A stretch of 64,000 nucleotides of DNA from Candidatus Cohnella colombiensis (GTDB lineage: Bacteria > Bacillota > Bacilli > Paenibacillales > Paenibacillaceae), in NCBI GenBank assembly GCA_029203125.1, contig CP119317.1:1488001-1552000 (forward strand), written 5' to 3'. Made by a program: the position numbers and the translations under genes. Every line of letters starts with the position of its first letter. The stretch's first letter is position 1. The notes beneath the pieces are model-generated. The model was not told the origin of the DNA, did not search any database, and worked only from the letters and a program-made list of their open reading frames with translations. Of this stretch, positions 23,103-31,859 are shown piece after piece.

Positions 23103-24316
23103 TGAACGATAATGAGTTATTTGAACAACTAGCGCGCGGTCCGCTTGTTAAGGAAGGATTTGATGACGATTTAAGGAGTAAAATACATCAACAGTTGGAT
23201 GCGACTCGTACAAGTAAACGAAAGCTTCGGCCTTTCCGACTATCTTGGTTGAATGGAAGCGCGGCGGTTGTGCTGCTTTTTGTTATCGTGCTCGCAATCG
23301 TAAATGGGCAACAACATTCTCCATTAAATATGGCAGATGAAGAAGCAAACGTAATCCAATCAAATACGGAAGCTGCATCATCTCCTTATGCAACGATTAC
23401 TAATGAGTCGCAATCACAAAGCCTGAGATCGGCTGTACTTATTGGTCTTCGTAAGGATACTCCGGTGAAAGATGAGAAAGCAGACGTAAGTGAAAGCTCT
23501 TACCGTACAATACTTATTGCGCCTGAAGAAGAGGAATTAGTTGTCGCCGCTAGTGGCAAAGGGATTTGGATGCCGTTTGAACAGACGTTCTGGCATGTCG
23601 ATGCAGTAGCTGACACGTCAGAAAAGGGTGGTCAGAAGGTAATCGCAGCAACAGCTGCAGCCTTGTTACCCGAAGTAATTGATTCAACGTCCTCCAGTAT
23701 CGTACGAGAAAAGCTACTCTATGTAAGCAATCGTTATCTCTCACTCATGCAGTCTAAATCGACAAAGGATAATACAAGTGTGCAAAGCGATGTATGGGTG
23801 AAAGATGTCACACAGCTAACTTCTACTGCTCGTGCAGATGAATGGGCGAAGGGTAAGAAAACTTTACATTATACTGTTGGAGAACTGACAGGTATTGAGG
23901 GATCGGCTGCTGTCATTGATCAGTGGACAATTGCACGCAGTTCGGGGCAGTGGGTAGCAGAGCAACCGACAACAAGTTCAAAAATAAGCGAATGGCAGGA
24001 AATTGACGCTCCATTATCAGATCAGATCGTTTCACATGATAAGCTCGCGCTTACTTGGAACGAAATTTATAAATATGAACCGTTTGCGAAGGATGCTTTC
24101 ACATCGCCAACAAAAGATTTGCTCGCAGTTGTAGTGAATGATGCGATTCATATTTACGCATATCAGCAGCCGTTTAAAAACATGAAGCAGATCTCAATCC
24201 CATTAGAGGGGCAAGAAAGTGTGATTATGGTGCAATGGGCACAAGATAAATATGTCGATTCATGGAAACATATGCTAAGAACGTGGATTCCTTCAACAAT
24301 TAAAGACGGAATATGA
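23102..24316 (+). CDS. Predicted membrane anti-sigma factor
   Basis: 404 residues with a cytoplasmic N-terminus of about 45 residues, one transmembrane helix (roughly 48-66, AAVVLLFVIVLAIV), and a large extracytoplasmic domain. There is no zinc HxxxCxxC motif. The evidence for its role is position: its ATG overlaps the ECF sigma stop codon (TAATG), and the topology matches RsiX-type regulators that bind the sigma factor inside and sense outside. The outer domain is not a recognised family. Confidence 0.72.
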   Translation: MNDNELFEQLARGPLVKEGFDDDLRSKIHQQLDATRTSKRKLRPFRLSWLNGSAAVVLLFVIVLAIVNGQQHSPLNMADEEANVIQSNTEAASSPYATITNESQSQSLRSAVLIGLRKDTPVKDEKADVSESSYRTILIAPEEEELVVAASGKGIWMPFEQTFWHVDAVADTSEKGGQKVIAATAAALLPEVIDSTSSSIVREKLLYVSNRYLSLMQSKSTKDNTSVQSDVWVKDVTQLTSTARADEWAKGKKTLHYTVGELTGIEGSAAVIDQWTIARSSGQWVAEQPTTSSKISEWQEIDAPLSDQIVSHDKLALTWNEIYKYEPFAKDAFTSPTKDLLAVVVNDAIHIYAYQQPFKNMKQISIPLEGQESVIMVQWAQDKYVDSWKHMLRTWIPSTIKDGI

Positions 24317-24322
24317 TAAAAT

Positions 24323-24358
24323 AAAGGTACCTCAGCAATAATAAGAGGTATCTTTATT
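24323..24358 (+). terminator. Intrinsic terminator after the anti-sigma gene
   Basis: AAAGGTACCTC (24323-24333) pairs with GAGGTATCTTT (24345-24355) with one G-U pair, followed by ATTTA. The T-tract is short, so strength may be moderate. Confidence 0.6.
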
Positions 24359-24391
24359 TATGTCATGGTCATATGTTAAGGAGTTGAGCTT

Positions 24392-25261
24392 ATGTTTCGA
24401 GTAGTCGGAGTAGTTGGCGCGGGAACGATGGGTCAAAGTATCGCGGAGATGCTAGCGGTTAAAGGGCTAGACGTTCATCTCGTCGAGAAGACGCCAGAGA
24501 AATTGCAGCAGGCGATGGATATGCTTGAAGCGAGTCTAGATCGTCAACTAGAGCGTTGGGCGATTACCTCTGCAGAGAAGAAATTAACATTAAATCGAAT
24601 ACATTTGGAAACATCATTACAGCATCTGGCTCAATGTCAGCTCGTGATCGAAACGATCGATGAAGATTTAGATAGCAAGAAGGATATTATAAGGCAATTA
24701 GACAGTATATTGGAAAATGATGCAATTATTGCGAGCAATACATCTACACTAAGCTTGACAGAATTAGCAAGTGCAGCAAAATCTCCCGATCGAGTGATCG
24801 GAATGCACTTCGTTTATCCTGCATTGCGTGTAGATGTCGTAGAAATTGTATTGGGGCTTCAGACTTCAGATCTTACTTATAAACGTACGAAAAACTTTAT
24901 CGAGAAAGAAATTTTCAAACAAGGCATTATGGTATTCGAGTCCCCCGGCTTTGTTACGACTCGCTTAATCTGTCTCATGATCAATGAAGCGCTGCACATC
25001 ATTGAAGAGGGCGTAGCATCACCAGAGGACATCGACGTCGCAATCAAGCTGGGTTATCAGTTCGAGCACGGTCCACTTGAGATGGCTGATCGCTTCGGGC
25101 TGGATTCCGTATGGGCTGCACTGGATAGAATGTTCCGTGAATTCGGAGAAATTAAATATCGCCCGTCGATCATCCTAAAGAAGAAAGTACGTGCTGGACA
25201 GCTTGGTGTGAAGAGCGGGATTGGATTTTTTAAGTACAACAAGGATGGTGAAAGGATCTAA
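24392..25261 (+). CDS. 3-hydroxyacyl-CoA dehydrogenase family protein with altered active-site motifs
   Basis: 289-residue two-domain protein: a Rossmann NAD domain (GAGTMG at about 10-15, then SNTSTLS) and a C-terminal helical dimerisation domain ending GVKSGIGFF. It resembles 3-hydroxybutyryl-CoA dehydrogenases. The usual HFFNP motif reads HFVYP here, and the usual VNR after PGF reads TTR, so the conserved active-site Asn is Thr. The catalytic His is retained. The true substrate may therefore differ. Its stop overlaps the ackA start (TAATG), so the two are translated together. Confidence 0.8.
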   Translation: MFRVVGVVGAGTMGQSIAEMLAVKGLDVHLVEKTPEKLQQAMDMLEASLDRQLERWAITSAEKKLTLNRIHLETSLQHLAQCQLVIETIDEDLDSKKDIIRQLDSILENDAIIASNTSTLSLTELASAAKSPDRVIGMHFVYPALRVDVVEIVLGLQTSDLTYKRTKNFIEKEIFKQGIMVFESPGFVTTRLICLMINEALHIIEEGVASPEDIDVAIKLGYQFEHGPLEMADRFGLDSVWAALDRMFREFGEIKYRPSIILKKKVRAGQLGVKSGIGFFKYNKDGERI

Positions 25262-26532
25262 TGAAAGTACTCGTCATCAACGCAGGAAGTTCCTCGCTTA
25301 AATATCAGCTTTATGATATGACTACGGAAAAAGTTCTCGCTAAAGGACGTGTTGAGCGAATCGGGCTGGATGCGTCAATATTGACGCATGAGGTGGAGAA
25401 TAAGCCAGACATGCGAGAAGTGAGTGAAATATTAGATCATACAACAGCTATTAAAAAAGTAATAGAAATGCTCGTACATCGTAAATTTGGTGTGTTGCAC
25501 AGCATGGATGAGATCGAAGCGGTTGGTCATCGTGTTGTTCATGGCGGTGAATCTTTTAGCAAATCGGTGCTTATTAATGAAGAGGTCAAGTTAGAAATTC
25601 GCAGATTGTTCGATCTCGCACCTTTGCACAATCCAGCGCATATGATGGGAATTACTGCAGTCGAGGACAATTTGCCAAACATTCCACAAGCAGTCGTATT
25701 TGATACCGCATTTCATCAAACGATGCCGAAGCATACTTACCTTTATGCCATTCCAACAGTGCTTTACCGTAAGCATAAGGTGCGAAGATACGGCTTTCAC
25801 GGAACATCGCATGATTATGTCAGCAAGGCGGCTTCACATTATTTAAAGCGGCCACTTGAGGAGCTTAAGCTGATTACATGCCATATTGGGAATGGCGCAA
25901 GCTGTACGGCAATTATGAATGGTAAATCATATGACACAAGTATGGGGATGACTCCGCTTGAAGGTTTAATGATGGGCACGCGTAGCGGTGATATGGACCC
26001 GGCGATTGTTCCATATGCAATTAGTAAAGAGGATCTTACGATGAACGAGATCAATTCGATGCTGAATAAGCATAGTGGACTGCTCGGGATTTCGGGTGTC
26101 AGTGGTGATCTGCGCGAAGTGATCGAGGCGATGGATGAAGGGAATAACAACGCAAAGGTTGCATTCGAAATGTACGTCTATCGGATTAAGAAATATATTG
26201 GTGCGTACATCGCTGCAATGAACGGTGTGGATGCAATCATCTTTACTGCAGGCGTTGGTGAGAACTCAAGCATTTTACGGCAAAAAGTGTGCGAGGATAT
26301 GTCCTTCTTCGGGATTGATTTCGATGAGGCGAAAAATGTAGTTCGCTCATCTGAGCCTCGTGACATTACATCAGATGAATCGAAGGTGAAAGTACTTGTT
26401 GTCCCTACGAATGAAGAGTTAATTATTGCACGGGATACTTATAGACTCGTATTAGAAGCAATTGAAACAGAAAAAGCGAGAGCAGAGGCTGAAACGTTTA
26501 AACCGTCTGAGCTACCGGAAGGGTCTGATTAA
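25261..26532 (+). CDS. ackA: Acetate kinase
   Basis: Reversible phosphotransfer between acetyl phosphate and ADP, giving acetate and ATP in overflow metabolism. Signatures are NAGSSSLKYQLYDM at the N-terminus, VGHRVVHGGE, the FDTAFHQTMP substrate region, GFHGTSHDYV, HIGNGAS and TRSGDMDP. The protein is 423 residues, with a C-terminal extension of about 25 charged residues compared with B. subtilis AckA (about 395). The start overlaps the preceding dehydrogenase-like gene. Confidence 0.96.
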   Translation: MKVLVINAGSSSLKYQLYDMTTEKVLAKGRVERIGLDASILTHEVENKPDMREVSEILDHTTAIKKVIEMLVHRKFGVLHSMDEIEAVGHRVVHGGESFSKSVLINEEVKLEIRRLFDLAPLHNPAHMMGITAVEDNLPNIPQAVVFDTAFHQTMPKHTYLYAIPTVLYRKHKVRRYGFHGTSHDYVSKAASHYLKRPLEELKLITCHIGNGASCTAIMNGKSYDTSMGMTPLEGLMMGTRSGDMDPAIVPYAISKEDLTMNEINSMLNKHSGLLGISGVSGDLREVIEAMDEGNNNAKVAFEMYVYRIKKYIGAYIAAMNGVDAIIFTAGVGENSSILRQKVCEDMSFFGIDFDEAKNVVRSSEPRDITSDESKVKVLVVPTNEELIIARDTYRLVLEAIETEKARAEAETFKPSELPEGSD

Positions 26533-26553
26533 CGAAAAGGAGGAGTGCGAGCA

Positions 26554-27258
26554 ATGCATGATCGCCATGGATATGCGCAGGGGATTGCTGAAGCCTATAT
26601 GGATGGGGCTGTCAGTATTCCATATGCTTTGCTTCGTACTTATCGCGCTCTCAAGCTGTCAGATACGGAAGGGATGCTTCTGCTGCAGATACTGGCATAT
26701 AAGCAACTAGAACAGAATGAATTTCCGACAATCGAACAGCTTCAGGAGCGACTTGGTGCAACGTCCTCAGTCGTTGGACAAGCGGTGCAGAAGCTAATGA
26801 ACAATGGATTTTTGACGATTGACGAAATATTCGACCCGGTCTCGGGCATTCAATCAGAGAAGTATAACTTGTCGGGATTGTTTCAGAGGATCGGCAGTTT
26901 GCTGGCAACTGACGGGATGCTCTCCGTGGATGTGGTAGCTGACGAAGGTAAGGCAAGCGGAGAAGGCTGGGCTCATTCCTTAAATACAGTGCCAACATCT
27001 CAGTCATTGTTTTCATTATTTGAGCAGGAGTTTGGCAGGTTGCTCACACCGATGGAAATTGAAACGATTAATGGTTGGGTTGATCAGGATGGATATGCTG
27101 AGCCACTCATTCGTTTCGCGCTCAAGGAGTCAGTATTTGCTGGAAAGCTACACTTCCGCTACATCGATCGAATTCTACTCGATTGGAGTCGCAATCGGGT
27201 AACGAATGTGGAGGAAGCTAAGCTGCACACACAGAAATTTAGAACATCGAGATCTTGA
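26554..27258 (+). CDS. dnaD: DNA replication initiation protein DnaD
   Basis: Primosomal protein that helps remodel DNA with DnaA at oriC and with PriA at stalled forks. The N-terminal DDBH1 winged-helix domain spans about residues 10-110 (LKLSDTEGMLLLQILAY, and the QERLGATSSVVGQAVQKL helix pair), and the C-terminal DDBH2 domain (FEQEFGRLLTPMEIETINGWV and the RYIDRILLDW region) ends at about 225. The ATG at 26554 follows AAAAGGAGG; the GTG at 26545 is too close. In B. subtilis nth follows dnaD directly; here nth lies 18 kb away. Confidence 0.92.
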   Translation: MHDRHGYAQGIAEAYMDGAVSIPYALLRTYRALKLSDTEGMLLLQILAYKQLEQNEFPTIEQLQERLGATSSVVGQAVQKLMNNGFLTIDEIFDPVSGIQSEKYNLSGLFQRIGSLLATDGMLSVDVVADEGKASGEGWAHSLNTVPTSQSLFSLFEQEFGRLLTPMEIETINGWVDQDGYAEPLIRFALKESVFAGKLHFRYIDRILLDWSRNRVTNVEEAKLHTQKFRTSRS

Positions 27259-27275
27259 ATAAACTTTGGAACCCC

Positions 27276-27324
27276 AAAAAGTAAGGAGCTAAGCGGTCAA
27301 ATCTCGCTTAGCTCCTTGCTTTTT
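27276..27324 (+). terminator. Intrinsic terminator after dnaD
   Basis: A long stem in which AAGGAGCTAAGCG (27283-27295) pairs with CGCTTAGCTCCTT (27305-27317), flanked by AAAAAGT on the left and a GCTTTTT run on the right. Confidence 0.85.
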
Positions 27325-27481
27325 GACCTCCACAGCTGGGCGTTCCATTGTACGTTGTATTTTGTGCAATATAGTGTACTGAAAGGTTGTAGATCAGATA
27401 TTAGGTTGTATGATTTGCAACATATTCCAATTCATATCGTTATATTCAATGTACATAACCTTAATGTTGGAGGAGACGACA

Positions 27482-28324
27482 TTGCCTGATCATTGGAACA
27501 AACGATTCATGCTAATCGTGACAATTTTGCTCGTAGTATCACTGCTACTGACAGCATGTGGCGAGAGGAATTTGGAAGCTGCAAATGCAGATTCTAGCGA
27601 GCGGGAAACACTGGAGACTAATACGTCTGAGCAAGATGAAATGGAACAATCACCACCAGTAGAACAAGAGGTAGTTGAGGAAGAGCCTTTCGTTGCAGAG
27701 TTGTTGGGGGAAATTCCAGAGAAAGATATTTCATTATATAGCCGAGAATCCGAAGGCGTTGTCCTTCATGTGAGAGATGCGGAGCAAGTTTTCCTTTGGG
27801 AATATATGACACCGAGAAGGATTATGCCGATCCTGGAAGTTTACGATTATGACGGTGATGGGGTCGAGGAGCTTTCAGCTATTTTATATATTGGATCAGG
27901 CACTGGTGTATCCGTACAAGATTTACATATCGTCGAAATAAATAATACAAAGCAGTCATTATTCATCGATCATTTTTTTGAACCTGAGGATTATTTAGCT
28001 CAAATTGATGATACAGTAAAATTTAAAACAATTACACAAGCTGGAGAGTTATTTGGTGAACTCACATTGGGATCACATATTGATTTAATAAACCTGGAGA
28101 CATTTCAATCGATAGAGAATGGTAAAATAACCAATCGATTAGCCTATGGCAGTATTATTAGCTTTTATTCGGAACAGGGGAAGCTGATGTTGAATTTCAA
28201 AATCGGTATTACGAAAGAGAATTCCGTTATGCCTGAATACTTTGGCTCGATCACAGCAGATATCAACTATAGAGCTGGGAGTTTCACATTAGTGAACTTT
28301 AAGTTTGAGCAGGACCCATCCTAA
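27482..28324 (+). CDS. Unrecognised lipoprotein
   Basis: 280-residue predicted lipoprotein. The N-terminus is a signal peptide ending in the lipobox LLTAC, followed by a disordered acidic linker rich in E, S and T (about residues 30-75) and a globular domain from about 80. This contains an EF-hand-like or FG-GAP-like DYDGDGVEELSA loop near residue 120, suggesting calcium binding or a beta-propeller-type repeat. I do not recognise a family. The TTG at 27482 is chosen because GGAGGAG (27469-27475) lies upstream; an ATG at 27509 would remove the basic n-region. Confidence 0.75.
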   Translation: MPDHWNKRFMLIVTILLVVSLLLTACGERNLEAANADSSERETLETNTSEQDEMEQSPPVEQEVVEEEPFVAELLGEIPEKDISLYSRESEGVVLHVRDAEQVFLWEYMTPRRIMPILEVYDYDGDGVEELSAILYIGSGTGVSVQDLHIVEINNTKQSLFIDHFFEPEDYLAQIDDTVKFKTITQAGELFGELTLGSHIDLINLETFQSIENGKITNRLAYGSIISFYSEQGKLMLNFKIGITKENSVMPEYFGSITADINYRAGSFTLVNFKFEQDPS

Positions 28325-28353
28325 GACGTACACTCGAATACTTTTAATAATGT

Positions 28354-28380
28354 AAAAAGCAGCCGATGGCTGCTTTTTTT
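28354..28380. terminator. Bidirectional terminator between convergent units
   Basis: AAAAAGCAGCC (28354-28364), loop GAT, then GGCTGCTTTTTTT (28368-28380). It serves the plus-strand lipoprotein gene and, through the A-tract, the minus-strand unit ending in mtnB four bases away. Confidence 0.9.
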
Positions 28381-28383
28381 AAA

Positions 28384-29040
28384 CTATTTTTTAGTCCCAT
28401 TAAGTAATTCCCAACGATACACGTATTCGAACAAAAATTCGAATGCTTCAAGGTGCTTTTTCGCTTCGAACGCATCTTTGCCCCAAGCGCAGATGCCATG
28501 TTTACGAATAAGTAGACCGGGTAGTGCGGGGTTGAGCCGTTCTGTGATTTCTGGAACAATTCGCGGAACGTCTGCATAGTTGGTTAAAATCGGAACTTCA
28601 ATAAGTGCATCCTCATCCCAGATATTAAAAGCTTTAATGAGCTCGACCCCTTGAATCGGAACTGCGCGACGCTCCCAAAACCACTCGGACACGATGTTAT
28701 TAAATACGCTATGAATATGAAAAATAGCTCCTGCCCCGGTCAATCTATAGATTTCACGGTGTAGCGATGTCTCAGCAGAGGGCTTAAGTGCTGTCGCTTC
28801 GCAAGGATTACCATCTTGATCTACGAACAGAAAGTCTTCTGGTGTAGATCGGGTTTTATCTTTGCCGCTTGCGGTCACAGCGAAGAAAAACTCGTCAGGC
28901 GAGTAGGGACCAATTCGCATCGATAGATTGCCACCAGTGCCGGCGAACCAGCCACGTGAAGCAAACTCAGCTTTCACCTCGGTGAACTCTGCGAGCACTC
29001 GACGCTTTTCTTCGAGCAGAATATTAGCAAAGCCACTCAT
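28384..29040 (-). CDS. mtnB: Methylthioribulose-1-phosphate dehydratase
   Basis: Class II aldolase-family zinc enzyme of methionine salvage, converting methylthioribulose 1-phosphate to the diketo-methylthiopentyl phosphate. The 218-residue protein shows the N-terminal GTGGNLSMR, the PSAETSLHREIY helix, the zinc-binding HIHS, and a third histidine in IRKHGICAWG. It overlaps mtnX by ATGA. In this minus-strand cluster the order mtnW-mtnX-mtnB supplies consecutive steps of the pathway (dehydratase last in gene order, first in reaction order). Confidence 0.93.
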   Translation of the reverse strand: MSGFANILLEEKRRVLAEFTEVKAEFASRGWFAGTGGNLSMRIGPYSPDEFFFAVTASGKDKTRSTPEDFLFVDQDGNPCEATALKPSAETSLHREIYRLTGAGAIFHIHSVFNNIVSEWFWERRAVPIQGVELIKAFNIWDEDALIEVPILTNYADVPRIVPEITERLNPALPGLLIRKHGICAWGKDAFEAKKHLEAFEFLFEYVYRWELLNGTKK

Positions 29041-29726
29041 GATTTCTTGCCTCCCTGCTCCAAATGATGAACGACATCGTGGAACGTTTCAAACGGAATA
29101 TGCGGTAAGCCGAGCTCGATGCACTTTTCTGTTAAGTAGGAGCGTGAAAATACGAGATCAACAATTTTCGCTCCAGCGAAATCAGTGATGCTATCACCGA
29201 TTAAGATACGAAAATACTCGTTTTCGGGATATTGTCGAATGACTGCTGTTTTACACATGCCACACTCGCCATGTTCACATTGCTCGTCGCACGGATGCGG
29301 CCATAAAATGTTGATGTTAGTCCCGTTGAAGTCACTACCATTGCAATAAATATGATCAGTAGGGATCTCGAATGGAGCGAGAATCGGATAAAGGAAAAAG
29401 TCGATTCCACCGCTAGTGACATAGAAAGGAACCTCATGAAGCTTGCACCATTCTAGCAATTGCGTAAATCCAGGACGAATGGTGGCTTGGTTCAGAACAA
29501 AGGAGGTGATCTCTTCTTTCATAGATGACGGGAGCAATGCGAACATTTCTCCGACACCTTGTTTAATCGATTTCGACTCATTGATAATATCGTTCACGAT
29601 CGCTTCACAGCCCGGCGGGTTAAAGTGCTTCATGATGGCAACGATGTTGTCGCTCGTCGTAATCGTTCCATCAAAGTCGCAAAACAGTACAGGTGGTCGT
29701 GGAAAATGGTTCGTGTGCGTCTTCAT
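29037..29726 (-). CDS. mtnX: 2-hydroxy-3-keto-5-methylthiopentenyl-1-phosphate phosphatase
   Basis: HAD-superfamily phosphatase of methionine salvage, acting on the MtnW product to give the dihydroxyketo intermediate. The nucleophile motif FCDFDGTIT lies near residue 16, a VTSGG motif in the middle, and GDSITDF supplies the last acidic residues. A cysteine cluster CDEQCEHGECGMC near residue 150 could bind metal. Start: the ATG at 29726 overlaps the mtnW stop as ATGA; a TTG at 29744 lies inside the preceding G-run. The protein has 229 residues. Confidence 0.92.
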   Translation of the reverse strand: MKTHTNHFPRPPVLFCDFDGTITTSDNIVAIMKHFNPPGCEAIVNDIINESKSIKQGVGEMFALLPSSMKEEITSFVLNQATIRPGFTQLLEWCKLHEVPFYVTSGGIDFFLYPILAPFEIPTDHIYCNGSDFNGTNINILWPHPCDEQCEHGECGMCKTAVIRQYPENEYFRILIGDSITDFAGAKIVDLVFSRSYLTEKCIELGLPHIPFETFHDVVHHLEQGGKKS

Positions 29727-30952
29727 GATGTTCGAATCCCCCAAAGTTCTATTGCTTGCTGAAGCTCATGATGAGTTTGACTATATTGTTCGAGTGAAGC
29801 TCCACTGCGAATTGCATCTACAGCTTGACGGAATGCGCGCCCGCCTGCTGCTGCACCACCGGGGTGACCGTGTACACCGCCTCCGGCATTCACAACGACA
29901 TCTGGACCGAAATCACGCATAATGAGTGGTACGAGCCCTGGATGAATGCCTGCTGAAGGTACAGGGAACGCCGAAGCTTGTGGCAACGACGGTGTTAGCA
30001 ATGCTTCCATGACAGCAAGATTTTCTTCCTTCGGCATGACGACAGAACCGTATGGAGAAGGGAAGAGAGAGAGATCAGCTCCTGCAATCCGCGTTAGCTT
30101 GCCAAGTAGTAAAGGTGCAGAGATCCCGTGGTGCATCGAAGGATAGAGAGCTCCTGCCAGCGAAGGATGTGCTGCAATCGGTACATTGATCGCTGGATCT
30201 GCTGCGAGTTCAGCGAGTGCATCATAGCCATAGGCAAGCACGTTGAATAGTAAACCGTTGGCGCCTGCAGCAATTGCACGTTTCGCATTCTCTTTCAATT
30301 GGAATGTCGATCCGGTTAGATTCGTAAAGTATAGGAGCTTCTGACCCGTTGTACGTTCTGCTTCCTTAGCTGCATCGATGCAAGCAGCAACTCGCTTTTC
30401 TAGCGGAGTAAGCGGATTTTCAAACAAAATTTCATCGTCTTTAATCAAATCTACTCCACCAAGCGCCTGCTGAAGAAACTGCTCGCGCAAAGTTGGAAGG
30501 TCGTGTCCGATCACCGATTTGAAGATGCTCATTACGAGCGGGCGATCATGTACACCTAACAGATTTCGCACGCCTTGCAGACCAAATTTCGGACCTGGGA
30601 AAGCACTTAGAAATTGCGTAGACGGTTCAAGGTCAATCAGTTTAATTTTGCCGTCCATCGATAGCTTACCGAATACAGTGACGAGTAGGGCAGGGATGTC
30701 GCGACTGAAGTTAACATCGGGATAAGCAATTGTGATGTTGGCATATCGCTCGCCTGAAGCGACGTTTGCCCCTTCGTGTACATCGACGGACACGACCTGT
30801 CCGAGATGCTGCTGCATTCGCTCCTTTGTCGCTTCGGGAAGCTCAGTCCAACTTCCGACAGTTAATCCAACTGCAATCCCGAGAGCTTTTTTATTGAAAT
30901 CTGCATTGTCATCATACAGACGATAGGTTGCTTTGCTGTAGCTATTTGTCAT
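29723..30952 (-). CDS. mtnW: 2,3-diketo-5-methylthiopentyl-1-phosphate enolase (RuBisCO-like protein)
   Basis: RuBisCO-like protein that enolises diketo-methylthiopentyl phosphate in methionine salvage; it does not fix CO2. The 409-residue protein carries GLTVGSWTELP near the N-terminus, PGPKFGLQGVR, the metal-binding GVDLIKDDEI with the lysine that is carbamylated in this superfamily, SLFPSPYGSV, and GGGVHGHPGGA. The ATG at 30952 is chosen by alignment with Bacillus MtnW and a preceding AGGAAAG/AGGG stretch. It starts 31 bases after the proC stop with no terminator between. Confidence 0.93.
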   Translation of the reverse strand: MTNSYSKATYRLYDDNADFNKKALGIAVGLTVGSWTELPEATKERMQQHLGQVVSVDVHEGANVASGERYANITIAYPDVNFSRDIPALLVTVFGKLSMDGKIKLIDLEPSTQFLSAFPGPKFGLQGVRNLLGVHDRPLVMSIFKSVIGHDLPTLREQFLQQALGGVDLIKDDEILFENPLTPLEKRVAACIDAAKEAERTTGQKLLYFTNLTGSTFQLKENAKRAIAAGANGLLFNVLAYGYDALAELAADPAINVPIAAHPSLAGALYPSMHHGISAPLLLGKLTRIAGADLSLFPSPYGSVVMPKEENLAVMEALLTPSLPQASAFPVPSAGIHPGLVPLIMRDFGPDVVVNAGGGVHGHPGGAAAGGRAFRQAVDAIRSGASLEQYSQTHHELQQAIELWGIRTS

Positions 30953-30983
30953 TCGAAACCCTACTTTCCTCGTTGCTGCTTCC

Positions 30984-31847
30984 TTATTTGAAAGCTTCTG
31001 CGCGAATTGCTTCGCCCATTTCTCTGGCACGCTCCGCACAGCGAATAATCGCTTTGTTAATGCCTTGCTGGAAACCATTGCTGTCCAACGTTTCTAAAGC
31101 CGCTTGCGTTGTACCGTTTGGTGAAGTTACTTTACGCCGTAAATCTGCTGGGTTTTCACCTGTCGTGAGCACCATCTCGGCAGCGCCTTTGACGGTTTGA
31201 ACGGTTAATGTTCTAGCTGCTTCAGCTGTTAAGCCTAGCTCGATCCCCGCATTAATCATCGCTTCCATCATGTAATAGATGTAAGCGGGGCCACTTCCTG
31301 AAATTCCGTTCACCGCTTCAATCAATGGTTCTTCGACGATTGCACTTAGACCGATTGAGTTGAACATAGATAAGGCTAGCGAGCGCTGTGAGTCATCGAC
31401 AGAAGAGGAGAAGCTAATTCCAGTTGCACCTAAGCCAATTGTACTCGAGGTGTTCGGCATCGTTCGGATGACCGGCTGATCGCTTCCTAGGAGTTGTTGG
31501 ATTGTAGAGATGGACAAGCCTGCGATAACAGAAATAATGAGCTGTGTTGGGCGAAGTATCGGTGCTAGCGCAGTAATGGCTTGTGCCGCATCCTTAGGCT
31601 TCATGCCAAGAATGATGATATCGGCATCGTGTAGTGCGGCTTGCTTTTGCGTCTCGCTTGCAGCAGGAATAACACCATATTGTTGGTGTAATTCGAGCAG
31701 TCGTTGCTCGTTTTGACGATTCATCACCGTAATATGAGAGGGTGCGGCTAACTTTGATTGGACTAATCCGCGCAATATGGCTTCCGCCATCGAGCCTGCA
31801 CCATAGAATGTGATCTTTGCTTCTGTTGAAGGGTGTTGCTCAGTCAT
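30984..31847 (-). CDS. proC: Pyrroline-5-carboxylate reductase
   Basis: Last step of proline synthesis, reducing pyrroline-5-carboxylate with NAD(P)H. The 287-residue protein has the Rossmann stretch FYGAGSMAEAILRG, GMKPKDA, VIAGLSISTI, RTMPNTSS, and the C-terminal signature ISGSGPAYIYYMMEAMINAG followed by VTSPNGTTQAALE. The start lies 12 bases after the proA stop, with AGGAGC before it. It belongs to the proBAC run and leads directly into mtnW. Confidence 0.95.
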   Translation of the reverse strand: MTEQHPSTEAKITFYGAGSMAEAILRGLVQSKLAAPSHITVMNRQNEQRLLELHQQYGVIPAASETQKQAALHDADIIILGMKPKDAAQAITALAPILRPTQLIISVIAGLSISTIQQLLGSDQPVIRTMPNTSSTIGLGATGISFSSSVDDSQRSLALSMFNSIGLSAIVEEPLIEAVNGISGSGPAYIYYMMEAMINAGIELGLTAEAARTLTVQTVKGAAEMVLTTGENPADLRRKVTSPNGTTQAALETLDSNGFQQGINKAIIRCAERAREMGEAIRAEAFK

Positions 31848-31859
31848 ATAAGTTTGCTC

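Noticed and set aside
27595..27612. Another copy of the dispersed motif inside the lipoprotein gene
   Set aside because: TCTAGCGAGCGGGAAAC lacks one base and the right half; kept only as a possible degenerate copy.
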